Shown here: piece by piece, positions 1 to 8,678 of the stretch
Numbering within the stretch: the stretch's first letter is position 1
Layout: each line of letters opens with the position of its first letter
Origin: Xanthomonas hyacinthi
GTDB taxonomy: Bacteria; Pseudomonadota; Gammaproteobacteria; Xanthomonadales; Xanthomonadaceae
Direction of reading: 5' to 3'
Length of the DNA stretch: 64,000 bases
NCBI RefSeq assembly: GCF_009769165.1
Contig: NZ_CP043476.1
Span: forward strand, 3,169,001 to 3,233,000
The notes under the pieces: generated by a model
Databases searched by the model: none
What the model saw: only the letters and a program-made list of their open reading frames with translations
What the model was told of the DNA's origin: nothing
Program-made: the position numbers and the translations under genes

Positions 1-1269
1 TTGGCGCTGTTCGCGTTGATGACGTTCGCCATCCCGCTTGCGCCGACGGTCGGCTGGATCGACGGGCTGCGTCTGGCGCAGGGACTGGGCGGTGCGGCCG
101 CCTTCGCCGGTGCCATGTCCTCGCTGGCGCAGACCTTCCAAGGCCCGATCCGCACGCGCGTGTTCAGCCTGCTCGGCACCACGTTCGGCATCGGCCTGGC
201 CTTCGGGCCGCTGGCGGCGGGCTGGCTGGTGGAAGTGGCCGGCTGGCGCTGGGTTTTCCTGGCTACGGCGTTGATCGGCGTGGCCGGTTTCGGGCTGGTG
301 TCGGTCAGCGCCACGGAGTCCCGAGACCCGGACTCTACTGGGCTGGACTGGCCCGGTGCCCTCAGCTTCACCGCCGCGCTGACCTTGTTCACCTACGGCA
401 TCCTGCTGGCGCCGGAAGAAGGCTGGCGCAGCGCTTCGGTACTCGGCGCACTGCTGGCTTCGGTCGTGCTGTTTATCGCATTCGTGCGCATCGAGCGCCG
501 CGTCGCACGCCCAATGCTCGACCTGTCGCTGTTCAGTCGTGGGCGTTTCGTCGGCGTGCAGGTGCTGGCGGCGTCGCCGGCCCTCTTCTTCGTCACTCTG
601 ATCGTGATGCTGCCGGGCCGCTTCATCGGCATCGACGGACTGGGTGCTCTTGAAGCGGGACAAATGATGATTGCCTTGGCCGCACCGCTGCTGGTCGTGC
701 CGTTCCTTGCCGCGCTGCTGTCGCGCTGGTTCACTTCCGGTGTGCTTTCCGGCGTCGGGCTGCTGCTGGTGGCAGTCGGGCTGGTCTGGCTGGGCCAGGT
801 GCTGGCCGGCGGCGCCGGCCCTGCGCTGGTGGCGCCGCTGGCGCTGATCGGCATCGGCATCGGCCTACCGTGGGGATTGATGGATGGCATGGCCGTGAGC
901 GTCGTAGAGAAAGAACGCGCGGGAATGGCGACCGGGATCTTCAACTGCGTGCGCGTCTCGGCCGACGGCATAGCCATTGCGGTAGCGGGCGCGCTGCTGG
1001 CGTTCCTGATCCAAGGCGGGTTGCTTGACGCCTTGGGCACGGCTGATCCAGCCGTTGTGATTGAGGCGGCCAATCGTGCCGCGCTCGGCGATCTGGCGCA
1101 GGCCAGCGCCCTCGTTACCGGAGAGCGCGCCTTGCTGCTGGCGACTTACGATCACGCATTCCGCTGGGTCTTGTACGTCCTGGCCGCTTCGTCGGCGCTG
1201 ACCGCATTGCTGGTGTTCGTCTTGCTCGGCCGCTCACGCGCGCATGAAGAAGCGGGAGCGGCGGCGTGA
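1..1269 (+). CDS. MFS drug efflux transporter, DHA2 type (5' end outside window)
   Basis: A C-terminal stretch of about 420 residues of a 14-helix major facilitator pump. It is rich in hydrophobic helices and carries an RTRVFSLLGTTFGIGLAFGP stretch that resembles the motif C region of DHA2 antiporters. Members of this family export drugs or toxic metabolites by proton antiport in the inner membrane. The frame is already open at base 1 and the first codon is TTG, which I read as an internal leucine, so roughly the first two or three helices are missing to the left. Its stop overlaps the GTG start of the next gene, so the two are probably translationally coupled in one cargo operon with the oxidoreductase, serine hydrolase, second MFS gene and LysR regulator. 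The substrate cannot be inferred. Confidence 0.85.
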   Translation: MALFALMTFAIPLAPTVGWIDGLRLAQGLGGAAAFAGAMSSLAQTFQGPIRTRVFSLLGTTFGIGLAFGPLAAGWLVEVAGWRWVFLATALIGVAGFGLVSVSATESRDPDSTGLDWPGALSFTAALTLFTYGILLAPEEGWRSASVLGALLASVVLFIAFVRIERRVARPMLDLSLFSRGRFVGVQVLAASPALFFVTLIVMLPGRFIGIDGLGALEAGQMMIALAAPLLVVPFLAALLSRWFTSGVLSGVGLLLVAVGLVWLGQVLAGGAGPALVAPLALIGIGIGLPWGLMDGMAVSVVEKERAGMATGIFNCVRVSADGIAIAVAGALLAFLIQGGLLDALGTADPAVVIEAANRAALGDLAQASALVTGERALLLATYDHAFRWVLYVLAASSALTALLVFVLLGRSRAHEEAGAAA

Positions 1270-2288
1270 ACCCAATCGGGACAGACTCCTTGCCCGCCGA
1301 CCTTGCACGGCATCGGGCCTATGCGCGGGTCTTTCAGCCGGGACGGCTCACCTTCGGATTCATCGCCCCACTGGAAGGCTACCCGGATGCACCCGCGCCC
1401 ACGCTGGAGGGGCACGCGGCCCTGGCTGCCCAAGCTGATGCACTCGGTTTCGCGGCGATCTGGCTGCGCGACGTGCCGTTTCTCGACCCCAGTTTCGGGG
1501 ACGTGGGGCAAATCCACGATCCGATGGTCTATGCCGGCTGGCTGGCGGCAATCACCCGGCACATCGCCATCGGCACGGCCGGCATGGTGATGACCTTGCG
1601 CGATCCCGTGTTGATCGCCAAGCAGGCAGCCAGTGTCGATCAGCTCTCCGGCGGCCGGCTGTTGCTGGGGTTGTCCACGGGCGACCGGGCAACGGAGTAC
1701 CCAGCCTTGGCCCAGCGCTATGACAACAGAGCGGACCGCTATCGGGAAGCGCATGCGCTGCTGCGCGTCGTGACCGAGCAGCGTTTCCCCATGCATCAGA
1801 CGGCGCACTACGGGCAGCTCGATGGAAACCTCGACCTGGTGCCCAAGCCCGTGGGCAACCGCCTGCCGACGTTGGCGATCGGTCGCTGCGGCCAGGACGT
1901 TGACTGGCTTGCTCGGCACATGGACGGCTGGATCTGGCATCAAAGCGACTTCGACCGCCTGCCGGACGTACTCGCGCAATGGCGCGCCAGTAGCGATGGG
2001 CAGGTGTTCAAGCCCTACGGCTATGGCGTCTTTTTCGACCTCGACGAGAACCCGGACGCGCCCTTGCAGGTAGGCCGCGGCATCCGCACTGGCAGGAATG
2101 CACTGATCGCCTTGTGGAAGCGACAAGAGGCGCAAGGCGTGTCGCACGTCGCACTGAATTTGAAGCCGCTGCGACGACCCGCCGCCGAGGTGCTGGAGGA
2201 ATTGGCGAAGTACGTGCTCCCGCAGTTCCCCATCGGGGCGGTCGGCGTCGCTGGACAAGCCGTCAACACGTCGGACAACGAGACTTAG
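1266..2288 (+). CDS. LLM-class (luciferase-like) flavin-dependent oxidoreductase
   Basis: A 340-residue protein of the bacterial luciferase-like monooxygenase fold: FMN- or F420-linked TIM barrels that oxidise small organic substrates in the cytosol. Supporting stretches are LTFGFIAPLEGY at the first barrel strand, ALGFAAIWLRDVPF, IAIGTAGMVMTLRDPVLIAKQ and the typical QLSGGRLLLGLSTGDR, all in family order. The GTG start at 1266 overlaps the TGA of the upstream pump gene; no better start follows. The C-terminus after about residue 300 is family-typical. Its place between an efflux pump and a beta-lactamase-like hydrolase suggests modification or detoxification of a small compound. The real substrate is unknown, and assignment to FMN rather than F420 use is inference. 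Confidence 0.85.
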   Translation: MNPIGTDSLPADLARHRAYARVFQPGRLTFGFIAPLEGYPDAPAPTLEGHAALAAQADALGFAAIWLRDVPFLDPSFGDVGQIHDPMVYAGWLAAITRHIAIGTAGMVMTLRDPVLIAKQAASVDQLSGGRLLLGLSTGDRATEYPALAQRYDNRADRYREAHALLRVVTEQRFPMHQTAHYGQLDGNLDLVPKPVGNRLPTLAIGRCGQDVDWLARHMDGWIWHQSDFDRLPDVLAQWRASSDGQVFKPYGYGVFFDLDENPDAPLQVGRGIRTGRNALIALWKRQEAQGVSHVALNLKPLRRPAAEVLEELAKYVLPQFPIGAVGVAGQAVNTSDNET

Positions 2289-2301
2289 TGAGGACAAAAA
2301 C

Positions 2302-3480
2302 ATGAATGCACCTACATCCACCTCCACAGCGATCAAGATGGATGGTCTCCCGGATCGCATCGATGCCGCCATCGACACGGCGATGGCCGAACAACGGCTT
2401 GTCGGGGCCGTCGTCCTCCTCTCCCTCGAAGGGAAGATCGCCTATCAACGGGCCATTGGCTTCGCCGACCGCGAAGCAAACCGGAAGATGCGCGAGGACA
2501 CGCTGTTCCGGCTGGCCTCCGTTTCCAAGCTCTACGTATCGATCGCGGCGATGGTGCTGGTCGCACGGGGCCGACTGGCCCTCGACGAACCCGTCGATAC
2601 ATGGCTCGCGGACTTCCGGCCGAAACTGGCGGACGGCTCGCAGGCGCAGATCACCCTGCGCCATCTGTTGAGCCACACGGCGGGGCTTGGCTACGGCTTT
2701 CTCGAACCGGTGGACGGGCCCTATCACCGCGCCGGCGTATCCGACGGCATGGATCTGTCGAACCTCTCGCTTGAGGAGAACATCCGCCGCATCGCTTCGG
2801 TGCCGCTTCTGTTCGCATCGGGAACGGCGTGGAGCTATTCCCTCGCAACAGATGTCGTGGGCGCCCTGATCGCGCGGGTCATGGGCGTGTCGCTTCCCGA
2901 AGCGGTGCGAGAACTGGTCATGGCACCGCTCGGCATCACCGATACCGGCTTCTCGGTCGTTGATGCCGCACGTCTGGCCGAACCCTACATCAACGAAGCG
3001 TCCGGCCCGCGCCGGATGGCGGATTCCGAAACCATCCCTCTCTGGGAAGGAGTCGAGGGACTGCGCCTATCGCCCTCTCGTGCTTTCGATGCGAACGCCT
3101 TCCCCTCCGGTGGCGCGGGCATGATCGGTACGGCGGGCGATGTGTTGCGCCTCCTCGAAACTTTGCGGCGGGGCGGCGAGCCGCTTCTGCCTGCCGAACT
3201 GGTCGATGTAATGGCCACCGACCATGCGCTCGGCATGGATCTCGCGCCTTGGCCGGGACGCGGCTTTGGCCTGGGCTTCTCCCTCCTCCGCGATCCGGCG
3301 ACGGCAGGCTTTGCGGAAACGCCCGGCACCTGGCGCATGGGCGGGGCCTACGGGCATTCGTGGTCTGTCGATCCTGCGTGCAAGCTCAGTCTGGTGGCTT
3401 TCACCAACTCCGGTTTGGACGGCCAATCCCCAGGCGGACGGATACCGCAGGAGTTGTGCGCCGCGATCTATAGAGGTTGA
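2302..3480 (+). CDS. Serine hydrolase of the beta-lactamase class C / penicillin-binding-protein-like family
   Basis: 392 residues. The SxxK catalytic motif is visible as SVSK near residues 73-76, and YSLAT near residue 185 occupies the YxN position, so the usual Asn is a Leu. The third motif appears as YGHSWSV in place of KTG. Those changes are common in the esterase and peptidase branch of this family (EstB-like enzymes) rather than in true AmpC resistance enzymes. No signal peptide is visible at the N-terminus (MNAPTSTSTAIKMDG), so a cytosolic esterase is more likely than a periplasmic beta-lactamase. It starts 13 bases after the oxidoreductase with GAGG upstream (GTGAGGACAAAAAC). It is cargo of the conjugative element and should not be taken as antibiotic resistance without assay. 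Confidence 0.8.
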   Translation: MNAPTSTSTAIKMDGLPDRIDAAIDTAMAEQRLVGAVVLLSLEGKIAYQRAIGFADREANRKMREDTLFRLASVSKLYVSIAAMVLVARGRLALDEPVDTWLADFRPKLADGSQAQITLRHLLSHTAGLGYGFLEPVDGPYHRAGVSDGMDLSNLSLEENIRRIASVPLLFASGTAWSYSLATDVVGALIARVMGVSLPEAVRELVMAPLGITDTGFSVVDAARLAEPYINEASGPRRMADSETIPLWEGVEGLRLSPSRAFDANAFPSGGAGMIGTAGDVLRLLETLRRGGEPLLPAELVDVMATDHALGMDLAPWPGRGFGLGFSLLRDPATAGFAETPGTWRMGGAYGHSWSVDPACKLSLVAFTNSGLDGQSPGGRIPQELCAAIYRG

Positions 3481-3484
3481 AGTC

Positions 3485-4783
3485 ATGGCCGAGCCGGTAT
3501 TGAGTGCGCGTGAAGGTATGAGTGAGCGGATGGTCGCCGATGAGACGCAGCACACGCGCTTCGCGACCGGCCAACCCGTTTGGCGAATGTGGACGGCCGC
3601 GTGGTTGGTGACTGCTGTGTTCATGCTGTCCAACTCGCCAACGCCGCTGTACGTCCACTGGCAGCAGGAACTCGGTTTCTCCACCGGCACGCTGACGGTG
3701 ATCTTCGCCCTCTACATCGCCGGCCTGTTGGGCACCTTGCTGGTGGCCGGGCAGTTGTCCGACCACTATGGCCGCAAGCCGGTGTTACTGCCGGGGCTGT
3801 TGGCCGCGCTGACGGCCTGCCTTTTGTTCGCCGGTGCGCAGTCGGTGCTGGCGCTGGGCATTGCCCGCCTGCTGACGGGCATTGCCGTTGGCATAACGGT
3901 ATCGGCCGGCATGGCGGCGGTCGGCGACCTGGCCGGCAGCGAACGCAGGCGCCAGGCGGCCTTGCTGGCCTCGGTGTCGATGGTCTTCGGGGCTGGGTTG
4001 GGGCCGCTGCTCGCGGGCGGCCTGGCGCAGACGATGACCCATCCGATCCTGCCGGTGTTCGTCACCGAGCTGGTTGTCCTCGGCAGTGTGCTGATCGTTG
4101 TCTGCCTGTTGCCCTTGCAGCGTCCGCTGCGATCCAGCAGCCAACCGTTGCGGCTTCGGCTGCCCACGGTGCCCGTCGGCAATCGACGGCATCTGGCTTA
4201 CGGCATCGCCACCTTCGGGCCGGGCATCACGGCAACCTCGTTCGTGCTGGCGCTGGGGCCATCGTTACTGTCCCGGCTGCTCGACGTGCGCAGCCCCATG
4301 ATCGCCGGCGGCATGGCGTGCGCCATGTTCCTGACCGCCACTGGCGTGCAGTTCGCAGTTCGCCATTGGCCGATACGCTCGATCTTCCTGGGCAGCACCA
4401 CGGCCACGACACTGGCGATGGCGAGCCTGGGCATCGCCGTGCATGCCTCGCTCGCGCCGATACTGGTGGCGGCCGCGCTACTGGCGGGTGCCGGACAGGG
4501 CCTGGGCCAGTTGGGCGGCCTGACCCTGATTGGCCTGCATGTGCCCGACGAACGACGCGCCGAGGCGAATGCAGTGCTCAACATCGGCGGCTACATCCCG
4601 GCGGGACTGCTGCCGGTCGCGGCGGGCTTCTTGATCGACCGGCTCGGATTGGCGGGCGGCGCCACGCTGTTCGCCATCGTGCTGGGCTTGGCCGCAGGCT
4701 TGGGCGGGCTGTTCGTGTTCAAGGCGCTGACGCCAGCGGTACTTGGCGAACCGCGCGTAACGCAAGACCCTGAGAGGGAATGA
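3485..4783 (+). CDS. MFS transporter (12-helix)
   Basis: 432 residues with 12 predicted membrane helices. The loop between helices 2 and 3 carries GQLSDHYGRKPVL, the diagnostic MFS motif A. The start at 3485 directly follows the hydrolase stop, and the earlier in-frame ATG at 3224 would lie inside that gene and is rejected. The C-terminal half keeps GIATFGPGITATSF and GAGQGLGQLGGLTLIG. The product is a secondary transporter of the inner membrane, probably an exporter given its LysR and efflux neighbours. Its TGA overlaps the ATG of the LysR gene (ATGA), so they are co-translated. The substrate is not recognisable. Confidence 0.85.
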   Translation: MAEPVLSAREGMSERMVADETQHTRFATGQPVWRMWTAAWLVTAVFMLSNSPTPLYVHWQQELGFSTGTLTVIFALYIAGLLGTLLVAGQLSDHYGRKPVLLPGLLAALTACLLFAGAQSVLALGIARLLTGIAVGITVSAGMAAVGDLAGSERRRQAALLASVSMVFGAGLGPLLAGGLAQTMTHPILPVFVTELVVLGSVLIVVCLLPLQRPLRSSSQPLRLRLPTVPVGNRRHLAYGIATFGPGITATSFVLALGPSLLSRLLDVRSPMIAGGMACAMFLTATGVQFAVRHWPIRSIFLGSTTATTLAMASLGIAVHASLAPILVAAALLAGAGQGLGQLGGLTLIGLHVPDERRAEANAVLNIGGYIPAGLLPVAAGFLIDRLGLAGGATLFAIVLGLAAGLGGLFVFKALTPAVLGEPRVTQDPERE

Positions 4784-5730
4784 CAGTGGAGCTACGGCAT
4801 CTGCGCTGTTTCCTAGCCGTAGCCGAAGAACTTCACTTCGCCCGCGCCGCCGAGCGGCTGCACATCGAGCAGTCACCACTGTCGCGTGCCATCAAGGAAT
4901 TGGAAGAAGACTTGGGCTTATCGCTGTTCGCGCGCACCACACGCAGCACGCGGCTGACCCGTGCCGGCAAGCTGTTCCTTGAACATGTGCCGCGTGTGTT
5001 CGCGGCGCTGGATCAGGCGCGCGGTAGCGTCAAGGCAGCAGCCAACGGTTATCACGGTCAGTTGCGCATTGCGCTTTCCGATGGAATCACGCCTTCGCGT
5101 CTGCCAGCCTTGCTGGCGCTGTGCCGGCAGGAAGAACCTGAAGTGGAAATCAGGTTCTTCGAAGTGCCGCTGTCGCAGCAGGTCAAAGGGCTGCAGGATG
5201 ATCTGTACGACGTGGGGTTTGCCCAATCCAATGAAGTCGGCGATGGCATCGCAGCCGTGCCCGTTTGGAGCGATCCACTGATGGTGGCCGTTCCCGCCCG
5301 CCATCCCTTGCTGACCCACAAGCGCATCCCGCTGGAAGAACTGCTTCGCTATCCGCTGGTGCTGTGCGATCCGCAGGCATGCGAGGGCCACGCACGACAA
5401 GTCGAGCGCGTGCTACGCAAGGCGGACACGGAGCCGCTGGTTGCTGAGCGGGTCGCATCCTGCGACCTGATGATGGCGCTGGTATCGGCCGGGTTTGCGC
5501 TGGGACTGACCGGTGCCGCACACATCACCACGAGCCGGGAAGCAGGCGTTGTGGCGCGGCCACTGGCGGGCCGCTCGCCGGTGCTCACCACCTACCTGTT
5601 GCACCCAACGGGCGAACCTTTGGAGACGCTGGCGCGCTTCATCGACCGGGTGCAGGCCATCGAATCACCCGAAGCCGACAGGCCCGCGTCAGGCCGTCAT
5701 TTCGACACTCAGGAGGAATTAGAGCCATGA
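4780..5730 (+). CDS. LysR-family transcriptional regulator
   Basis: 316 residues. The N-terminal winged helix-turn-helix is MTVELRHLRCFLAVAEELHF followed by ARAAERLHIEQSPLSRAIKE, a textbook LysR DNA-binding domain. Residues from about 90 onward form the periplasmic-binding-protein-like effector domain (GQLRIALSDGITPSRLPALL). Such proteins bind upstream of cargo or catabolic genes and respond to a small ligand. It is the last gene of the left cargo block and overlaps both neighbours by four bases, so it appears to sit inside the operon it may control; most LysR genes are divergent. The ligand is unknown. Confidence 0.9.
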   Translation: MTVELRHLRCFLAVAEELHFARAAERLHIEQSPLSRAIKELEEDLGLSLFARTTRSTRLTRAGKLFLEHVPRVFAALDQARGSVKAAANGYHGQLRIALSDGITPSRLPALLALCRQEEPEVEIRFFEVPLSQQVKGLQDDLYDVGFAQSNEVGDGIAAVPVWSDPLMVAVPARHPLLTHKRIPLEELLRYPLVLCDPQACEGHARQVERVLRKADTEPLVAERVASCDLMMALVSAGFALGLTGAAHITTSREAGVVARPLAGRSPVLTTYLLHPTGEPLETLARFIDRVQAIESPEADRPASGRHFDTQEELEP

Positions 5731-5990
5731 GGAAGACCCTCCCGTTCATGCTGGCCGTGGTGTTGTCTGCCTGCGGCCAATCCGAAACACCCCAAACGAA
5801 AAATCTGCCCACAGTGGAAGAGTTGGTCGCCGATCCCGTTCGACTGAAAGAGCTGCGCCAGCAGTGCAAGACAGATCGCGCGAAGCTGGGCGACGAACTG
5901 TGCAACCGGGTGGCCGAGGCGACGCGCAAGCGGTTCTATGGCGATGGCAAGGTGCCTTACACACAACCGAAGGAATCGCCGAAGTTCTGA
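5727..5990 (+). CDS. EexN/TrbK-like entry-exclusion lipoprotein (first copy)
   Basis: 87 residues. The N-terminus MRKTLPFMLAVVLSACGQ is a lipoprotein signal with lipobox LSAC. The mature part carries VADPVRLKELRQQCKTD and LCNRVAEATRKRFYGDG, with two conserved cysteines. The pattern matches small lipoproteins called EexN family, which in conjugative elements limit redundant entry of the same element. A strong AGGAGGAATT lies just before the ATG, which overlaps the LysR stop. A paralogue with the same motif order lies inside the trb operon at 13534. The family assignment is by motif pattern; exclusion activity is inferred. Confidence 0.7.
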   Translation: MRKTLPFMLAVVLSACGQSETPQTKNLPTVEELVADPVRLKELRQQCKTDRAKLGDELCNRVAEATRKRFYGDGKVPYTQPKESPKF

Positions 5991-6200
5991 TCGTTGGCGT
6001 TTGCTCCGAACCTTGCGATTTCTTTCTCGACACGCTGCAATGCGATACCGCTTGCGGCGTTTCCCGTGCTCTCGCCTCTGCACGAATTCTTGTTCTCTCC
6101 TCGACCTTTGTCCCGATAACGGTCTTTGACCGGCACTGACACGACACCGAACCTCACGCCTGCGGCACGTCCTTGTGCTTGCGATGTGCAGGAGCAATTC

Positions 6201-6205
6201 GGAGG
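6201..6205 (+). promoter_or_regulatory. Shine-Dalgarno that fixes the traG start
   Basis: GGAGG five bases before the ATG at 6211. The in-frame ATG 36 bases upstream has no comparable site, so 6211 is preferred for traG. Confidence 0.7.
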
Positions 6206-6210
6206 TCGGG

Positions 6211-8205
6211 ATGCAAGGAACCAGTGTGCTGTTCGGTCAGGTGATGACGGTGTTTGGCATCGTCATTGCCGGCGTGTGGGGTGCCACGCAATGGACGGCC
6301 GCGGCACTGGGTTATCAACTGCGCCTGGGCACGCCATGGTTCGACTTTTTCGGCACACCGATCTACCACCCGTGGCGGCTGTTCGAGTGGTGGTTCTTCT
6401 TCGATGCCTACGCGCCAAAGATCTTCGACATCGGTGGCGCCATCGCGGGCGGCAGTGGCCTCCTTGCGGTGGTCGTCGCCATCGGCATGTCAATCTGGCG
6501 CTCTCGGCAATCGAAACTGGTCACGACCTATGGCTCCGCGCGATGGGCTGATACCGCTGAGATTCGCAAGGCTGGACTGACCAGCCCAGCCGGTGTCTTT
6601 CTCGGCCTGCATAACGACCAGTACCTGCGCCACGAAGGGCCGGAACACGTCCTGACCTTCGCGCCGACGCGTTCCGGCAAAGGTGTCGGCCTGGTCGTTC
6701 CCACCCTGCTGTCCTGGCCAGCATCCGCCGTGATCCACGACATCAAGGGCGAGAACTGGAACATCACCGCCGGCTGGCGCTCGTGCTTCTCGCACTGCCT
6801 GCTGTTCAATCCGACCGATGCGAAGTCCGCCGCGTACAACCCACTGTTGGAAGTGAGGCGCGATGCGCATGAAGTGCGTGACGTGCAGAACATCGCGGAC
6901 ATCCTGGTCGATCCCGAAGGTGCGCTGGAGAAGCGCAACCACTGGGAGAAGACTTCGCATGCGCTGCTGGTTGGCGCGATCCTGCATGTGCTGTATGCGG
7001 GCGAAGACAAGACCCTGCGCGGCGTCGCCAACTTTCTCTCCGATCCTGCGTGCCCGTTCGAGGTGACGCTGCATCGGATGATGACGACGCGTCATCTCGG
7101 CGATGTCGCACATCCCGTCGTCGCCTCCGCTGCACGCGAAGTGCTCAACAAGAGCGACAACGAACGCTCTGGCGTGTTGTCCACAGCGATGAGTTTTCTT
7201 GGTCTGTACCGCGATCCCACGGTGGCCGAAGTCACCTCGCGCTGCGACTGGCGCATCGCCGACCTGATCTCGGCCAAGCACCCGGTGTCGCTGTACTTGG
7301 TCGTGCCGCCGTCCGACATCAGCCGCACCAAGCCGCTGATCCGGCTGATCCTCAACCAGATCGGCCGGCGCCTGACCGAATCGCTTGATGGCAGCGACGG
7401 CGTGGAGCGCCGCCACCAATTGCTGCTGATGCTCGATGAGTTTCCCGCACTCGGACGCTTGGACTTCTTCGAGTCGACCCTTGCCTTCATGGCCGGCTAC
7501 GGCCTGCGCGCTTTCCTCATTTCGCAGTCGCTCAACCAGATCGACAAGGCCTACGGCCAGAACCATTCGATCCTGGACAACTGCCATGTGCGTGTGACCT
7601 TCGCCACCAACGACGAACGCACGGCCAAACGCATTTCCGAAACACTGGGCACGGCCACCGAGCTGCGCGCGCAGCGCAACTATGCAGGGCATCGACTCGC
7701 GCCCTGGTTGGGCCACCTGATGGTGTCACGCCAAGAGACAGCGCGCCCACTGCTCACCCCCGGCGAGGTGATGCAGCTTCCGCCGGACGAGTCCGTGGTG
7801 ATGGTTTCGGGCCATGCACCGATCAAGGCCAGGAAGCTGCGCTACTACGCCGACGCCAACTTCAAGCGCCGCGTGCTGTCACCGCCGGTGCTCGCGTTAG
7901 GCGGATACGCCGACATGCCGCCTGCTCGTGCCGATGACTGGAGTGGCTTGGCCCTTCCCACGGTCCCATCCGCTGTCCCGGGGCTTTCCGGTTTCGGTGG
8001 GCACGCCGATGAAGGCGGCCCGCGCCAGCAGCCGGAGTTGTCCGAGGTCGCCGCCTACGCCCCCGAGCCGGAGAGCCCGGCTAGCGACGTGTCGCTGCTC
8101 GATGACGACGACTTTCCGCTTCCCCTCCCGAGCCAGCTTGATCCGGCCATGCAGCGCACGGCCCGGCTGGCGTCCCTCGACCCTAACGACGGAATCCAGC
8201 TATGA
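6211..8205 (+). CDS. traG: Conjugal coupling protein TraG/VirD4
   Basis: 664 residues. This is the type IV coupling ATPase that links the relaxosome to the mating channel at the inner membrane. Two N-terminal membrane segments (about residues 5-25 and 65-95) precede a large cytosolic ATPase. Walker A is APTRSGKGVG near residue 151 and Walker B is LLMLDEFPAL near residue 404. AFLISQSLNQIDKAYGQN is the usual post-Walker B stretch, and RISETLGTATELRAQRNY also fits VirD4 proteins of Tn4371-like elements. The C-terminal 100 residues are low-complexity and acidic (LLDDDDFPLP). Its stop overlaps the ATG of the CopG-like gene. The 220 bases between the lipoprotein gene and this one show no gene and may hold the operon promoter. 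Confidence 0.95.
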   Translation: MQGTSVLFGQVMTVFGIVIAGVWGATQWTAAALGYQLRLGTPWFDFFGTPIYHPWRLFEWWFFFDAYAPKIFDIGGAIAGGSGLLAVVVAIGMSIWRSRQSKLVTTYGSARWADTAEIRKAGLTSPAGVFLGLHNDQYLRHEGPEHVLTFAPTRSGKGVGLVVPTLLSWPASAVIHDIKGENWNITAGWRSCFSHCLLFNPTDAKSAAYNPLLEVRRDAHEVRDVQNIADILVDPEGALEKRNHWEKTSHALLVGAILHVLYAGEDKTLRGVANFLSDPACPFEVTLHRMMTTRHLGDVAHPVVASAAREVLNKSDNERSGVLSTAMSFLGLYRDPTVAEVTSRCDWRIADLISAKHPVSLYLVVPPSDISRTKPLIRLILNQIGRRLTESLDGSDGVERRHQLLLMLDEFPALGRLDFFESTLAFMAGYGLRAFLISQSLNQIDKAYGQNHSILDNCHVRVTFATNDERTAKRISETLGTATELRAQRNYAGHRLAPWLGHLMVSRQETARPLLTPGEVMQLPPDESVVMVSGHAPIKARKLRYYADANFKRRVLSPPVLALGGYADMPPARADDWSGLALPTVPSAVPGLSGFGGHADEGGPRQQPELSEVAAYAPEPESPASDVSLLDDDDFPLPLPSQLDPAMQRTARLASLDPNDGIQL

Positions 8206-8678
8206 GCCAGGCGCGCCTCAATCTCTTTGTCCAACCCGACCATGCCAAGCGCCTGGACGAACTGGCCGCCAAGAAGGGCGTGTCCAAGTCGTCAATCGTT
8301 GCGGCGGCATTGGCGTCCTGGCTGTCGCCCGACGCGGGCGACCAGCGTGAAGCGGCCATCGCCAAACGGCTGGATCGGCTGTCGCGGCAGTTCGAGCGGC
8401 TGGAGCGCGACCAGAACATCCAGATCGAGACGCTGGCGCTGTTCGTCCGCTACTTCCTGACCGTGAGCACGCCGGTGCCCGAAGCGCATCAGGACGCGGC
8501 GAAGGCCCAGGGCAAGGCCCGCTTCGAGCAGTTCGTTGAACAGCTCGGCCGTCACCTGCTGCGGGGGCGCAGCCTGGTGCGCGACGTGGTGGATGAACTG
8601 CAGCCGCAGGATCATCCATTGGGGACGCGGTTGGACGACGCGGCGGCCGTGGCCGAACCGCGGGAGCGTACCTCATGA
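8202..8678 (+). CDS. CopG/ribbon-helix-helix family protein of the conjugation operon
   Basis: 158 residues. The N-terminus RLNLFVQPDHAKRLDELAAKKGVS followed by KSSIVAAALASWL fits a ribbon-helix-helix DNA-binding domain. The middle is a helical, probably coiled-coil stretch (AIAKRLDRLSRQFERLERDQ). A homologous small gene sits between traG and trbB in Tn4371-like and RP4-like elements. It overlaps both neighbours by four bases. The likely role is autoregulation of the transfer operon or an accessory function in DNA processing; that is inference from fold and position. Confidence 0.8.
   Translation: MSQARLNLFVQPDHAKRLDELAAKKGVSKSSIVAAALASWLSPDAGDQREAAIAKRLDRLSRQFERLERDQNIQIETLALFVRYFLTVSTPVPEAHQDAAKAQGKARFEQFVEQLGRHLLRGRSLVRDVVDELQPQDHPLGTRLDDAAAVAEPRERTS

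Noticed and set aside
2302..3480. Calling the serine hydrolase an AmpC resistance enzyme
   Set aside because: No signal peptide, and the YxN and KTG motifs are replaced by YSL and HSW, which favours an esterase-type member.
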